Positions 1-10,589 of a DNA stretch of 64,000 nt are shown piece after piece. The stretch is from NCBI RefSeq assembly GCF_001640805.2, contig NC_066837.1, forward strand, positions 17,158,501-17,222,500, read 5' to 3'. The stretch is from Lates calcarifer (Eukaryota; Chordata; Actinopteri; Centropomidae). Both the position numbers and the translations under genes were made by a program. The stretch's first letter is position 1; every line of letters begins with the position of its first letter. The notes below the pieces were generated by a model. The model had not been told where the DNA came from. It did not search any database and saw only the letters and a list, made by a program, of their open reading frames with translations.

Positions 1-1668
1 CACACACACACACACACACACAGTGCATAGGAAATTACACTAAAGCGTGTGTATATGCATAAATATTCAAACCTGTCAGATCGTTGCTGCCACATTATTT
101 CTAAGCCGCATTCACCTGTGTTAGACTCACCTGTAAAGCTGCCTCTAATTTGGTATTTTCCCCTTTCATGTGTCTAAATTTTACATATATAATACACACG
201 CTGTCGACAGCCCGGTATATGCATGTGCATAAAAAGACAGGAGACAGGTGCACACACACACTCACACAGGCCAAACAGCAGAGAGTCAACAAACAAGGGT
301 CAGTTTTTAATCATCCCCCAGTTTGTTTATTTAGCAGTGGTCAGGTTTTCACTCATAAACCTCCTAAACTCCATTGCAAAATTCCTCCTTTTAGACCCCA
401 GAGAGAACATTCAAACAGTATTAATTCCTCTTGCTGGGAAAAGGGACGGCCTTTTCCCGGAGCAATCCATAACATCTGAATATAAAAATAAATACGAAGA
501 GCGGGCGCGCTCTTCAACCCAAAGTGAGGAGGGAAAAAACCTGCCGGGAAGTTTGACGGCAGTGTATGTTTTTCCTCTGTTTCGCCAGCGTCTGGGACAA
601 CATTTTTTTCTGCGTAGTCACCCTCACTACGTTGCAGCTCACTGCTACCCTTTCTCTTTCGATCTGTCTCACTATGGTCTTTTTTAATTAATGTCTTTAT
701 CAAGCTTTGCCTTTCTATCTCTGCCTTCTCTCCTTAATATTTACCCTTGCTCTCTCTCCTTCTCTCTCTCTCTCTCTCTCTCTCTGCTGGACGCCCCTGT
801 GCCAGTTAACTCACCACAAGCCAGAGGGAGGACCGCAAGAATGCTTAAATCAGCATAATTAGGCCTGTGTGTACTTTAAACACACACGTTTCCCCCAAGC
901 CTGGACCCCTGCCACCCGTACAACACTGTGTACGCAGCCACGGCCCGTCTCTTTGAGTCAATAAACACAAACATATCAGCAGTCAGCCTCACACACGTTC
1001 GCACAGTACACACACACACACACACACGCACACACACACACACAAATACATATCCAGTACATGAGGTGAAAAATGATGCTGTATTCCTCTCCCAGCCCCA
1101 TCTACTGAGGCCACCTCCCTCATACAACTCACACACACACACACCCCAGCCCAAACCGCCATCACCACACTAACACAGTTTGACCCTTTACGCTGTATAG
1201 CTGGAGGGGAGGAAAGTAAATGAGTTTAATATGGGCGGCCCCGCGCTGAAAAGTTACACGTTTGTTGAAAAATTTCCATAAGCAAGCCGGTAAAAATTAA
1301 GCACGAGCATGCACTAAAACAATGGCCTGGATCTCAGTTGGGCTTGCGGTTTTGTCCCACACACATCTGTATGTGTTTTAGGTTGCAGTGGTGCATTAAC
1401 AAACAACTGCCTCCCAGCGAATCCAGGGTACTCGGCTGCATATGGGGATTATCAGTAGTCATTACAGACCATTTAATAATAATCACCACCATTAAAAACG
1501 AATCAGTCCACGCATGTGATATTCGGATGGCCAATATCACCGGCTGAGTGGATCATATTACTGAAGATGAGAACTGATTAGACAGTGTTTGGCATTTCAT
1601 CTCATTTCAATTATCCAAGAGGGAGCCACACACTTTGCAAGCAGCAGCTTATTGTTGTCTTTATCTCG

Positions 1669-1700
<32 letters not shown>

Positions 1701-2395
1701 CTCTGCATGAGATAAGAGTCATAACAGACATGACTCCCTTGAACTTACAGGATCAAAACACTCGACAGAAAAGTTTGAATGTCAGCAACTGAGGCTTTGC
1801 TATAAAGGCATCCAATAAAAACATCACACTCCCTCCCTCAGGAGCTCAAACACTCGCGGCTCCCGAAGAAGCTTCAGGTGCAGATGGACCCCGTGAGAGG
1901 AGGCCGGCGCTTGCGCTAACACGGCCCAAAACGTATTGAAACCCAATCTTGTGAATCTGCGAATAAGAAGAAGAGTGCTGAACATGAAAGGCCTAGAAGC
2001 CGCTCAGCCTGGGGCTCTTATATATTCATTTCTATTCTAAAGTTATGCATGGAGAGTAAGTAACTCCAGTAGCGAATATTACTGTAGAGAACAGTACAGT
2101 GGCGTTGCCATGGAGTTTATATGTCATTAAAGCAAAACATGGAGTTAATTTGATTTCCGTTTTAACATCACCCGCCTCGAAAACAGATAAATATTATATG
2201 TCCTCAGCTAACTTTTCTCTTGGCACAATGCTCCACAAAGTGATCAGAACGCCATGCTCAGTCTACTTAGAAAAATATTTTGTCAGCAGCATTTGATCAA
2301 AATGGTGTGATACTGTTTATATGAGGGCACACACTGAAAAGTAGCCACAAAGAAGCCACTCTGTGCGTCTCTTTCCCTCTTTCTGTCTGTCTCTT

Positions 2396-2426
<31 letters not shown>

Positions 2427-2777
2427 GGCATGAACACACTCATTCCTCTGTTTGTGTGCTCACACAGCTGTGGATCTTGCGCAGGGTTCAACCAAGGTAA
2501 AGATATGGTATATTACGCAATGGCTTATAGATTTTTCCACCCCTGGCGAGCTGCCAGCGCTCTCAATGGGAGAGAGAGAGAGTGAGAGACAGAGAGTGAG
2601 AGGGTGAGTGAGAGAGAGAGAGAGAGGATCAGAGAGCAGCACACTTTGTTCCACAAAGTCTGACTCACTAACTGGATTCACTGGCTGCTTCAGTGGGACT
2701 GCAGGCCTTTGTGACCAGTAGTTACACCGAGGAAATAGGGCTGAACAAAAGCGTGTGGAAGTGTGTGTTTGTGTATC

Positions 2778-2821
<44 letters not shown>

Positions 2822-2991
2822 CTACTTAATCACACTGGGAGTAAAGATTGTTCATGAATGGTGATTGGAAGATTGTTACTGCATTTGCGTCAAGTATCAG
2901 ATATATTTGTTAGGTCTGGTGGATATTTCGGCTATTCGCTCCCTTGGGCGATGTGGACTGCTGCTGCTGCTCTACATTGGTCTGTCTCTGG

Positions 2992-3037
<46 letters not shown>

Positions 3038-6000
3038 ACACCACACACACAGAGTGCAGGCAAAAAATAAATGAGCTTAGGTCGTCATTCAACACATTAG
3101 GTGTCATGGCTATACAGACTGACCTATATATTTCCATCAACTGCAATTTATAGCCACAGTAAACATATTAAGGTTAAGGCTTTTACATGCAGAACAGCAA
3201 TTAGTTTTTACTTACACTGTTTTTTATTCTTAAAGGCCAATACTTAATTTTTTTTTAATGCTTTATGGTTTTGGGAGCATGCAAACTTACTTGACAAAGC
3301 AAAACAGTCATCAGACTCCAGTGTTGTGCTGTGAAATCGCACAAATAAATGCCTTTGACATGAACAACAAAAACTCTAATGTGCATGCATGACAGACATT
3401 TCATTGGAAACTACTTCCAAAATGAGACTTGGAAGAGTCAGCAAGAGCGGTCCAATCTGTTTTGAATCAGACGCTCGCCTGTCAGGATGATCAATCCGAC
3501 TGTTTTCTTGATTTACTTACCGAGTACGTGACATGCATATGTTAATGAAACTTGTGCGTTTCTCATATCAGTCTTTTCCATATTCTCCCGCCTGGATTAA
3601 GAAGGCAGACATACTGTTCACACACAAGGCGGAGAAATGCATTCACAGAGCTGATTTGGGTCTAGATCTTGCATGCTGAGGTTTCCCCCTACTCTTTTAA
3701 TTGGGCTCTTGATGCTCGACATAGGGTGTACTTCCTCTAATTAGCTATATCTATAGCGTATGGGAGAGTGTATGAATGCATGCATGTGTAAAATCCTCTT
3801 TTGAGCAACTCCAAACTAACTAAGAGCTTTAATTTCACGCTAGGCTGCATTGTCCCATTCAGCGGGGTTACCCCCACAAAAAAGCCTCTGAGAAAATCAA
3901 AAAGAACGAAAAACACACCAACGGGCGACAGAGGAGGAGGGGGGGGGGGCAGAGAAAGAGAGGGAGAGACAAACAACAACAACAACAACCGAAGCTCATC
4001 CTTGAACAATGCAGATCTCTCCCTAACCGTTACTTCTCTGTTAAAGGCAGCTAATTGAGTAGGCGGATGGGGGTGGAGGAAGAGGAGCGGGAAGAAGGTG
4101 AGGGGCAGCTGCATGAAGAGCGCAGCACATTGGCCTTTGTACCTTCTCATCACTCGATTCCTTCTGGGTTCCTCGCGTTTTCACTGTCTTATCGTTTAAT
4201 CACTTGCTGGCAAACTTAAGCCTTTTCATTTTAAATGACTTTAACTGCGAGCTGCTGCACCTTTGATTCTCAAACCTGAGAAAAAAATAATAACAGTGTT
4301 GCACAGGGATGATATGCAATTATCAGTCAATCACACGTTCATATTACGCACCTAATTCTTCCCTCCTGCCAAAAATAAAATCATATCAGGTAGTGAGCAC
4401 TGTGACAACAAAAGTTCTGCAGGATATTTGAGTGTAGTTAGTTTTGAGGTACTTTCTACTCTCATGACAAAAGCTGGCAAAAGCCAAACTGAGAGAGATG
4501 TTCCCAGTATCAGCACACTGAAGTGATTTTGACTTTGCTGCTCCTCTGCCACACATCCTGTCTATCTGCCTACAACATACATGAGTGTTCAGTCTGATTT
4601 CAGATGTGTGTGCATGTGTGTGTGTGTGTGTGTGCAGCGTATGGCTTGGTAAACACAACTATATCGCAGACCAACATGAGACCGCTATAGGGGCTGCCTG
4701 CTTCCACTGGCCGCAGATCAGCCTAAACCTAATCCACACTAGGAGGCAGAAGAGGACAGAGAGGGGGTTGGGGGAGGAGGCTACACATATTCACATGGAC
4801 ACACACATATTGGTCGCACACACACAGGCCCATCCATCCAGGGGACAGCCACCTATTACCCTGTTGTGCCAATTGCCTCAGTTAAGCATGATAAATCCAT
4901 TTTCTATGGGCGGTCAGGAAGACTGCACAGATAAGGGATGAGCAGAGCAACACTGTGCTGGATTTAACCCACCTCCAAGACAGATTCACACACAAATGCT
5001 GGGGAGGACGGTCCGCAAGCTACCTCTGGGTTTTGCTCAAGGCCTCACAGGCTCTTCCATAGTAAATCTTTAAAAGGCTACAAACAAAAACGAATATTTT
5101 TTTTATTATGTAAACACATTTCATTCTCGACAAAAATGATTCACCACATGTGATTGCAAATATTTAAACTTAAAATTAACTTAATTTAAGCATTTTAGAA
5201 ACCTTGAGTCAACACGTCCCTCACACTTTCCATGTAATCGGAATTTATTCAGACACTGTTCAACTGACATGGACATGTTGTGCCATTTCCCACTTCCCTG
5301 CACTCTTTCTTCCATCCCATCTCTCCGTCCCTGCCTACCAGCTCTCGCTCTGGGCCAAGCAGTGTAAGGTGGACCTGGTCTGCCTCCAGCAGAAAGGATG
5401 AATAAGTAAAAGGAACACAATGTACCCCTGGGTTCTGCCTGCAACCCACTGCCTGCCTGCCGTCCTGGCACATTTGGCAGGCCACTTTTACCATGCCTAC
5501 CGTCCACTACAGCAGACCTATTCTCTGCTGCCTGTGCTGTGCCTACCAACTAACTCAGTGTGAGCAGGATTAGTGTGTGTGTGTGTGGTGTGTGTGTGTG
5601 TGTGTGTGTGTGTGGTACAAAGTGACACCGGTAAGGCTTGGTATGTTACCAGATCATGCAGGCCCACCTCGGCTTACACTCGCGCCACGGCCGTCACCGT
5701 CCGGTCCCAGTGAAACCAGAACCGAGGGCTGACGCAGGAGAGCCATCGGCCCAAAACGGGGGAAGGAGTAAGAAACACACATGCATTATGCTGCATGCAT
5801 GCACACACACACACACACACACTCACACATGGAGAGCTATGAGAGCCAGGTATGGACTTAGGTCTTGAAAGTCTGACTTTTAATGACAAAATAAAACAAA
5901 TTTTGGGCTAAGGAAAGAATGTGTTTAATTTAGAAGATATTCAAGACAGTATACTGAAGGCAAACTGACTGTGTGAGCTCCATACATACAGCCGCACACT

Positions 6001-6239
6001 TTGTGCTTTCTCCATATGCACAAAACAGAGATTGTTGAGATGATAAGTGCCTTTATCTCCATCACCAAAGATACTGACTACACAAATCTCCACATTTTTT
6101 TCTATTGCTATGGCTATGGCATGGCTACAGTATGTATAACTTTCACTGCATGCTTTCAAGTGCTTTGCCAATCTGCACGGTTGAGTGGATTTCAAGGACT
6201 CATTTGATCTCCAAATCTAAAAAAAAAAAACAAACACTT

Positions 6240-7560
6240 TAGAACTACAAATAATCGGGCATGAAGCGCTTATGAGGGCAAACAAAACTTTTTTCTTTTT
6301 TTGCGTGTGAACTGTGCGGGGAAACAGTTAAAACTATCTCCCGCACAGCGTTAAACATCTCTGAGTTTTGCAGCAAAGCCTTAAAAAGTTGGCAGTGTTT
6401 GTGAGACGCGCTGTATATTAGCAGCCCACATCTCATTTGGATAAGCGGGGATTTAACTGGAGTCTGAAATAATTGATTTCAAAACGCCAGCACATAAAAG
6501 TTTTAATTAACGACGCCTCCGCGACCTTCAAAGCACATGAAAACTTTATGCAAATGCATTTCCGTCACAGGGATGTGAAACAATGCCACGGAGTCCGAAA
6601 AAAAAAACCCCCTCCCGGTGCGATGCTGTTTGGCAAATGCACATGTGCGCCACTTTTGGCTGATCGGGTCCGTCACCTACCAGGCCATTCCAGCAAAGCT
6701 TTTATCAGCATTAATAATACATTGTAGATTGTTTACACCAGTTTTGCGTGTTCTCTGTGATTTGTGAATTATTTACATGACTAAGATCGAAGAGCACATT
6801 CTTAATTGAGTCACAGGATGACAATGGCACTGTGGGTACAAGTGCCTACGTTATGCACGTCAGTATAATTTATCCATGTGTGCATGGGTGTGGACACATA
6901 AAAAACAATACATAATCCTGCCTTTCGCAGCATCCAACCGCTTATAATTAAAACAAGCGATTAAAACCAATTAAAGACGGATGTTCAAGTCAAGTTTTAA
7001 TTACAGGTGAGAAACAGAGAGGTGTCACTTAACGTCCAAGCAGGATGCATGCAAGTTGTTGTTGTTTGTTGTTGTTGTTTTTTTCTTTTTTCCCCAAGTT
7101 TGTTTTTGACTGATGTCATCTTAATATACTCTAAATACAAGCACGCGCTCTCGAGTAGATGTGGGAGAATACAAACAAAAATCAGCTCAGCTTGATATCC
7201 ATCAAGTAAAAGACCGGGAGACGCACTAACTATCAGCAGCCTAAGCAGATCAATATGTATCGCGCATATGGGCAGCACGCGTCCATGCGGCGCTCGTGCG
7301 AGAGGATCTGCTGCCAATTAATTTTAATTAATGGAAAAGAAAGAGGAAACTCGATGCGGACCTCTGCCTCATACCGCCAGGCTTGGAAAATTATCTGCAC
7401 TAAATATGCAGTAGGGGCTGCTGTACTTATTTTACGGAGCAAATCAAATAGACTATTGATTAGAAAACGTCTCGCTCACTGTTTCAAACTCGTAGAAAAG
7501 GTCAAGAGAAAATAAAAAGAGGGGGAGAGAAAAATGAAAAAGATGGAGGCGTTTTTTTAA
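6240..7560. promoter_or_regulatory. Candidate intronic regulatory block of nfix
   Basis: This non-repetitive stretch inside nfix intron 1 is rich in developmental transcription-factor motifs. ATGCAAAT at 6548-6555 is a perfect POU/octamer site, and the following bases make it ATGCAAATGCAT. An ATTA-rich near-palindrome spans about 7315-7332. Further TTAATTAA-type motifs occur at about 6500-6510, and GATAAG and AATTGATTT lie at 6440-6480. There is no open reading frame with splice sites. That it is an enhancer is inference from motif density and position; sequence conservation would decide. Confidence 0.3.
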
Positions 7561-8376
7561 GCGATGTGAATGATTCTGATGCAGCCCATTTTGCAGCCAC
7601 GGCTGCTTTGTTGTTGTAATAAATAAAAAGGGGAGGGAAAAAAAGATGAGGTGAAATTGACTTTTTATTGTCTCTGACGACTAAATACAGTCAGAGAAAA
7701 CACACTGAGGTCTGGTCAGAAGGCCTGAAATAACACCGAGGAGGAATCCTGCATGTTTTCCACGGAGCTCGTCAAAATGAAGACTGTTTCTGTTTAAGGA
7801 AAGGAATGGTTACAATTTCTGCTGCTGCATCACACGTGGTGTTTATCTCTAACGTGATCTCAAATACATTTTTGGAAAATATAGACATATTATAGGTTAT
7901 TATGCCGTTTAACAGCAATGCTGAGACAGTGTACTTCAGAAAAGAGGGCGGCAGGCCTTGACCTCTAAAAATGTTTAAACTACATGTCTAAAGCTGAACA
8001 GCTGGGAGAAATTATTTCACAGTGTTAATTAATGCATTCAAATGATAATGCTTGATAACTCCATTTCTTGCACTGTAGGTTATAACTGAAGCTCTTGACC
8101 TCAGATTAAAAAAAAAAAAAAAAAAAATACACTGCCAGGTAACAAACACTGATGTTAAAGGATCATCATTCAACCTGATGTGTAAAGTGGGAGTTAACGA
8201 TAAAACATAAAAACAACTTTTAACCCCGGTGTCTGCTGCGATAAGCCGAGCGGCAGCGGCAGAGGGAAAAACGGACACGCGGCGGCCTAAAGCTGAATCT
8301 GCAGCTCTCCTCTGTTAACTCTGCAGTGGCTGCAGTTGGAATCTAAATCTGTGAAGTCATTTTAAAAACATAACTT

Positions 8377-8379
<3 letters not shown>

Positions 8380-8421
<42 letters not shown>
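8380..8421. repeat. (AT)n microsatellite
   Basis: A perfect alternating AT run of about 42 bases lies in nfix intron 1. It is one of the few AT dinucleotide arrays in a window otherwise dominated by CA and CT repeats. Confidence 0.95.
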
Positions 8422-8424
<3 letters not shown>

Positions 8425-9662
8425 TTTCGAAAAAAGACCACTACGAAAAAAATAAAACAAAAAAAGGTCATTTATAGTTTGACCTTTGCTGCAGTGAGCT
8501 GTGATCTGCTTTAATCTACACATAAAACTACTTGAAATGAAACAAGGCATATTAAAGAAAATATATACCACTCACTGTGATGAAAAAAAAATGTTTTAAA
8601 AAGATAAACAGGGAAGAAACAACGGGCTTATAGGGTGAGTCTCACTCTTGTCAAAACGGCTTAAAGGTAAACTTGCCACAGTATTTTCACTGTGCAGGCA
8701 TTAATCAATTAAATGTTATTTCCGATGGGTATTTTTTAACAGAAATATAATATATCTTAAGTTAATACCACAGTCGAGCTGATAAAAAATGATATTTCTA
8801 TACTTTCCTGTACAGTGGCAGAGGTGCGTATAAGGGGTTGAGGCCCGAAAGGTCAAAACTGAGTGTATAATTTTGCATTTAATTACAAAAACATGAGCTT
8901 AATATTCAGAGTAGATGCTTAAATTATATTATATAATTTATCATATTGATTTGAGACAGGTAAAACAAAAACGAGCATTTATTCCCCTCTAACTGAACCA
9001 TTACCCCATACGCCCTTAGAAATTACGCACCGGATAAAGCGAGATTGTTTTATTAACCGACTAAAAGCTCCATCCACTGCTGTCGTTAACGTAATGAGTA
9101 TGTAAATAACATGTACTAGCCCTGTTGCTACTTTAAAGGCCAACTGTATTTTGTCATTAATCAAACTGCAACCACGCAGCACGGACACACGCCCACCACC
9201 TTCCCTCTCTCGCCTTTAGGTCGCCGAAAAACTTCGTTTAATTTCAAGACGAGGCTGCGGGAGCAGAGGAAACTACAACGAGGGACAGACACTAATGTGT
9301 CCACTGTGACCCTGAAGCGCCCCCCCCCACCAGGACCGAGCGCGCAGGCTGAAGACCGGCAGAGCCGCAAGTCAGAATCCCTCCTTCATATTAAAAAAAA
9401 AACGCACACACACAGAGAGAGACACACAAACTGTCCTACAACTCAAGAAGTCGCGTTACAACTCGACGCGTGGTTCAATATATTTGCCGATAAAGCCGAT
9501 TATTGCCTCGGGGTGATTGGAATTAGTCGCGAACTGTCTACCCTCTTCCCCTTTCTCTAACCTCCGTTTTATATAAAATAGATTTGGGAGAAGCGCCATT
9601 TTCTCTCCAAACCATGCGCAATGAGACGCACAAGAAAAGCCCGTTGGAGGAGTGCCATTAAA

Positions 9663-9742
9663 AAAGAAAGGGGGAGAGAGAGAAAGAGAGAGAGCGGGAG
9701 AGAGGGAGAGGGAGAGAGAGGAGAGAGGGGGGGGGGGGGAGG
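9663..9742 (+). repeat. Polypurine tract (GA-rich, ending in a G run)
   Basis: About 80 bases are nearly pure purine on the plus strand: GAGA-type repeats with GGGAGAG blocks and a G run at about 9728-9740. It lies about 220-300 bases inside intron 1, downstream of the nfix first-exon donor. Because nfix reads on the minus strand, its RNA here is pyrimidine-rich. A matching polypyrimidine tract in the opposite sense lies on the other side of exon 1. Confidence 0.9.
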
Positions 9743-9959
9743 TTAAATACTATCGGGGAGAAGAGAGCCGAGCTGTAAAAAGGGGTCCTTAAAACGCAAC
9801 AAATGACAAGCAGCAGCACGACAGACAACACAACACTGTAACCACATACAGTAGAAAACGAACCGGAGGCGCACCACACCGGAAAAAAAAAAACACACAC
9901 ACACACACACACACACAGCAACGAAGAGGAACATGAAAACGGCGGATATTTTTTCATAC

Positions 9960-9986
9960 CTGTGTCAAGCAGTAAGGGGAGTACAT
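9960..9986 (-). CDS. nfix: nfix first coding exon (nuclear factor I X), MYSPYCLTQ micro-exon
   Basis: The minus strand reads ATG TAC TCC CCT TAC TGC TTG ACA CAG, then the donor GTATGA. The translation MYSPYCLTQ is the N-terminus of the main vertebrate NFIX isoform; NFIA and NFIB/NFIC start with related but different peptides. The exon ends in phase 0, as NFI first exons do before the exon starting DEFHPF. The start context has A at -3. At 27 coding bases it is too short for ordinary ORF calling. NFIX is a nuclear factor that binds TTGGC(N)5GCCAA as a dimer and controls neural and muscle differentiation. Only the first nine residues are in the window; the DNA-binding and transactivation exons lie to the left. 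dand5 upstream in the same orientation is the gene order at human 19p13, which supports the call. Whether it is nfixa or nfixb cannot be decided. Confidence 0.9.
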
Positions 9987-9994
9987 GGTTGTGT

Positions 9995-10057
9995 CTAGAG
10001 ATGAAAATTGGAGTTGTTGATAATAAAGTTGGATGGAGGTTCGCTGCGGTGCCGCAT
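9995..10057 (-). promoter_or_regulatory. Upstream ORF in the probable nfix 5' leader (20 codons)
   Basis: On the minus strand an ATG at 10,055-10,057 opens a 20-codon frame beginning MRHRSEPP. It ends at a TAG at 9,995-9,997, eight bases before the nfix start codon. If transcription starts above 10,057, this uORF would be scanned first and could dampen nfix translation. The ORF is seen directly; its presence in the mRNA is inferred. Confidence 0.4.
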
Positions 10058-10146
10058 TGCAAAGCCGCTGTGGCTCAGTCCAGGCTGTAACCCCGCCTCA
10101 CTCACAGTGAAAGCTCCGCACTAACTTTAGGGGAAAGTTTTTGCAG

Positions 10147-10231
10147 CTCTCTCTCCCTCCCCTCCCTCCCTCCCTCTTTCTCTCTAACTCTCTCTCCTCT
10201 CTCTCTCTCTCTCTCACTCTCTCTCTCTTCT
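10147..10231 (-). repeat. Polypyrimidine tract on plus strand (polypurine on nfix sense strand)
   Basis: The tract contains CTCTCTCTCC, CCTCCCTCCC and CTCTCTCT runs with only brief interruptions. It lies about 160-245 bases upstream of the nfix start codon. Together with the polypurine tract at 9,663-9,742 it forms an inverted pair flanking exon 1. Confidence 0.9.
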
Positions 10232-10240
10232 TACCCGCTT

Positions 10241-10552
10241 CTCTTTCGGATCGACACAAACCGAACTCTAACTCTATCTGAAATCATTTTCATTACGTTA
10301 TAGTTTTTTTATGAATCAGCGCTTCGCTAAAATCTCTAAGAGGAATCGCTTGAGAGAAACAGTATTCCTGCAGTATTATGTGGCTTATAGTGGTACTCAG
10401 TGGTGAGTTCAGTCACCTCATCGTATTTTAAAGTATTTGTAATTTCTATGCACATCTGCAATATTCCCATTATTTCAATTTGGACTTATTCTACTTAAAG
10501 GTCTTAACAGGATTTCTATTTTTCCCGAGGAAATAAGTGCTGAGTGCTTTTC

Positions 10553-10589
<37 letters not shown>

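Larger units (their letters stand above)
1..9959 (-). other. nfix: nfix intron 1 (partial, continues left of the window)
   Basis: This is intronic sequence following the nfix first coding exon on the minus strand. No protein-coding exon is recognisable in it. The roughly 530-base exon encoding the NFI DNA-binding domain, which would be obvious, is absent, so the intron is longer than 9.9 kb. It holds many simple repeats: (CA)n at 1-22, (TC)n at about 756-786, (CA)n at about 1010-1043, (GT)n at about 1671-1698, (TG)n at about 2783-2819, (CA)n at about 2994-3036, (TG)n at about 4616-4634 and 5573-5613, and (AT)n at 8380-8421. The stretch around 6.2-7.6 kb has little repeat content and is listed separately. 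Confidence 0.85.
9987..10240 (-). promoter_or_regulatory. nfix: nfix 5' UTR and proximal promoter region
   Basis: This is the sequence immediately upstream of the nfix start codon on the minus strand. On the plus strand, 10,147-10,231 is almost all pyrimidine (CTCCCTCC and CTCTCT blocks), giving a GA-rich sense strand of the kind common in TATA-less developmental promoters. No TATA box is evident. The transcription start cannot be placed exactly. The GC-rich segment at about 10,035-10,075 just upstream of the start codon is likely 5' UTR and holds a short upstream ORF. Confidence 0.55.

Noticed and set aside
3480..3545. Minus-strand ATG with six codons before GTAAGTA at about 3,520 as another nfix first exon
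   Set aside because: The peptide matches no NFI start, and splice-like sites occur often by chance.
10553..10589. Tandem ATCT array considered as a CRISPR-like array
   Set aside because: Units are contiguous four-base microsatellite repeats without spacers, in a vertebrate genome.
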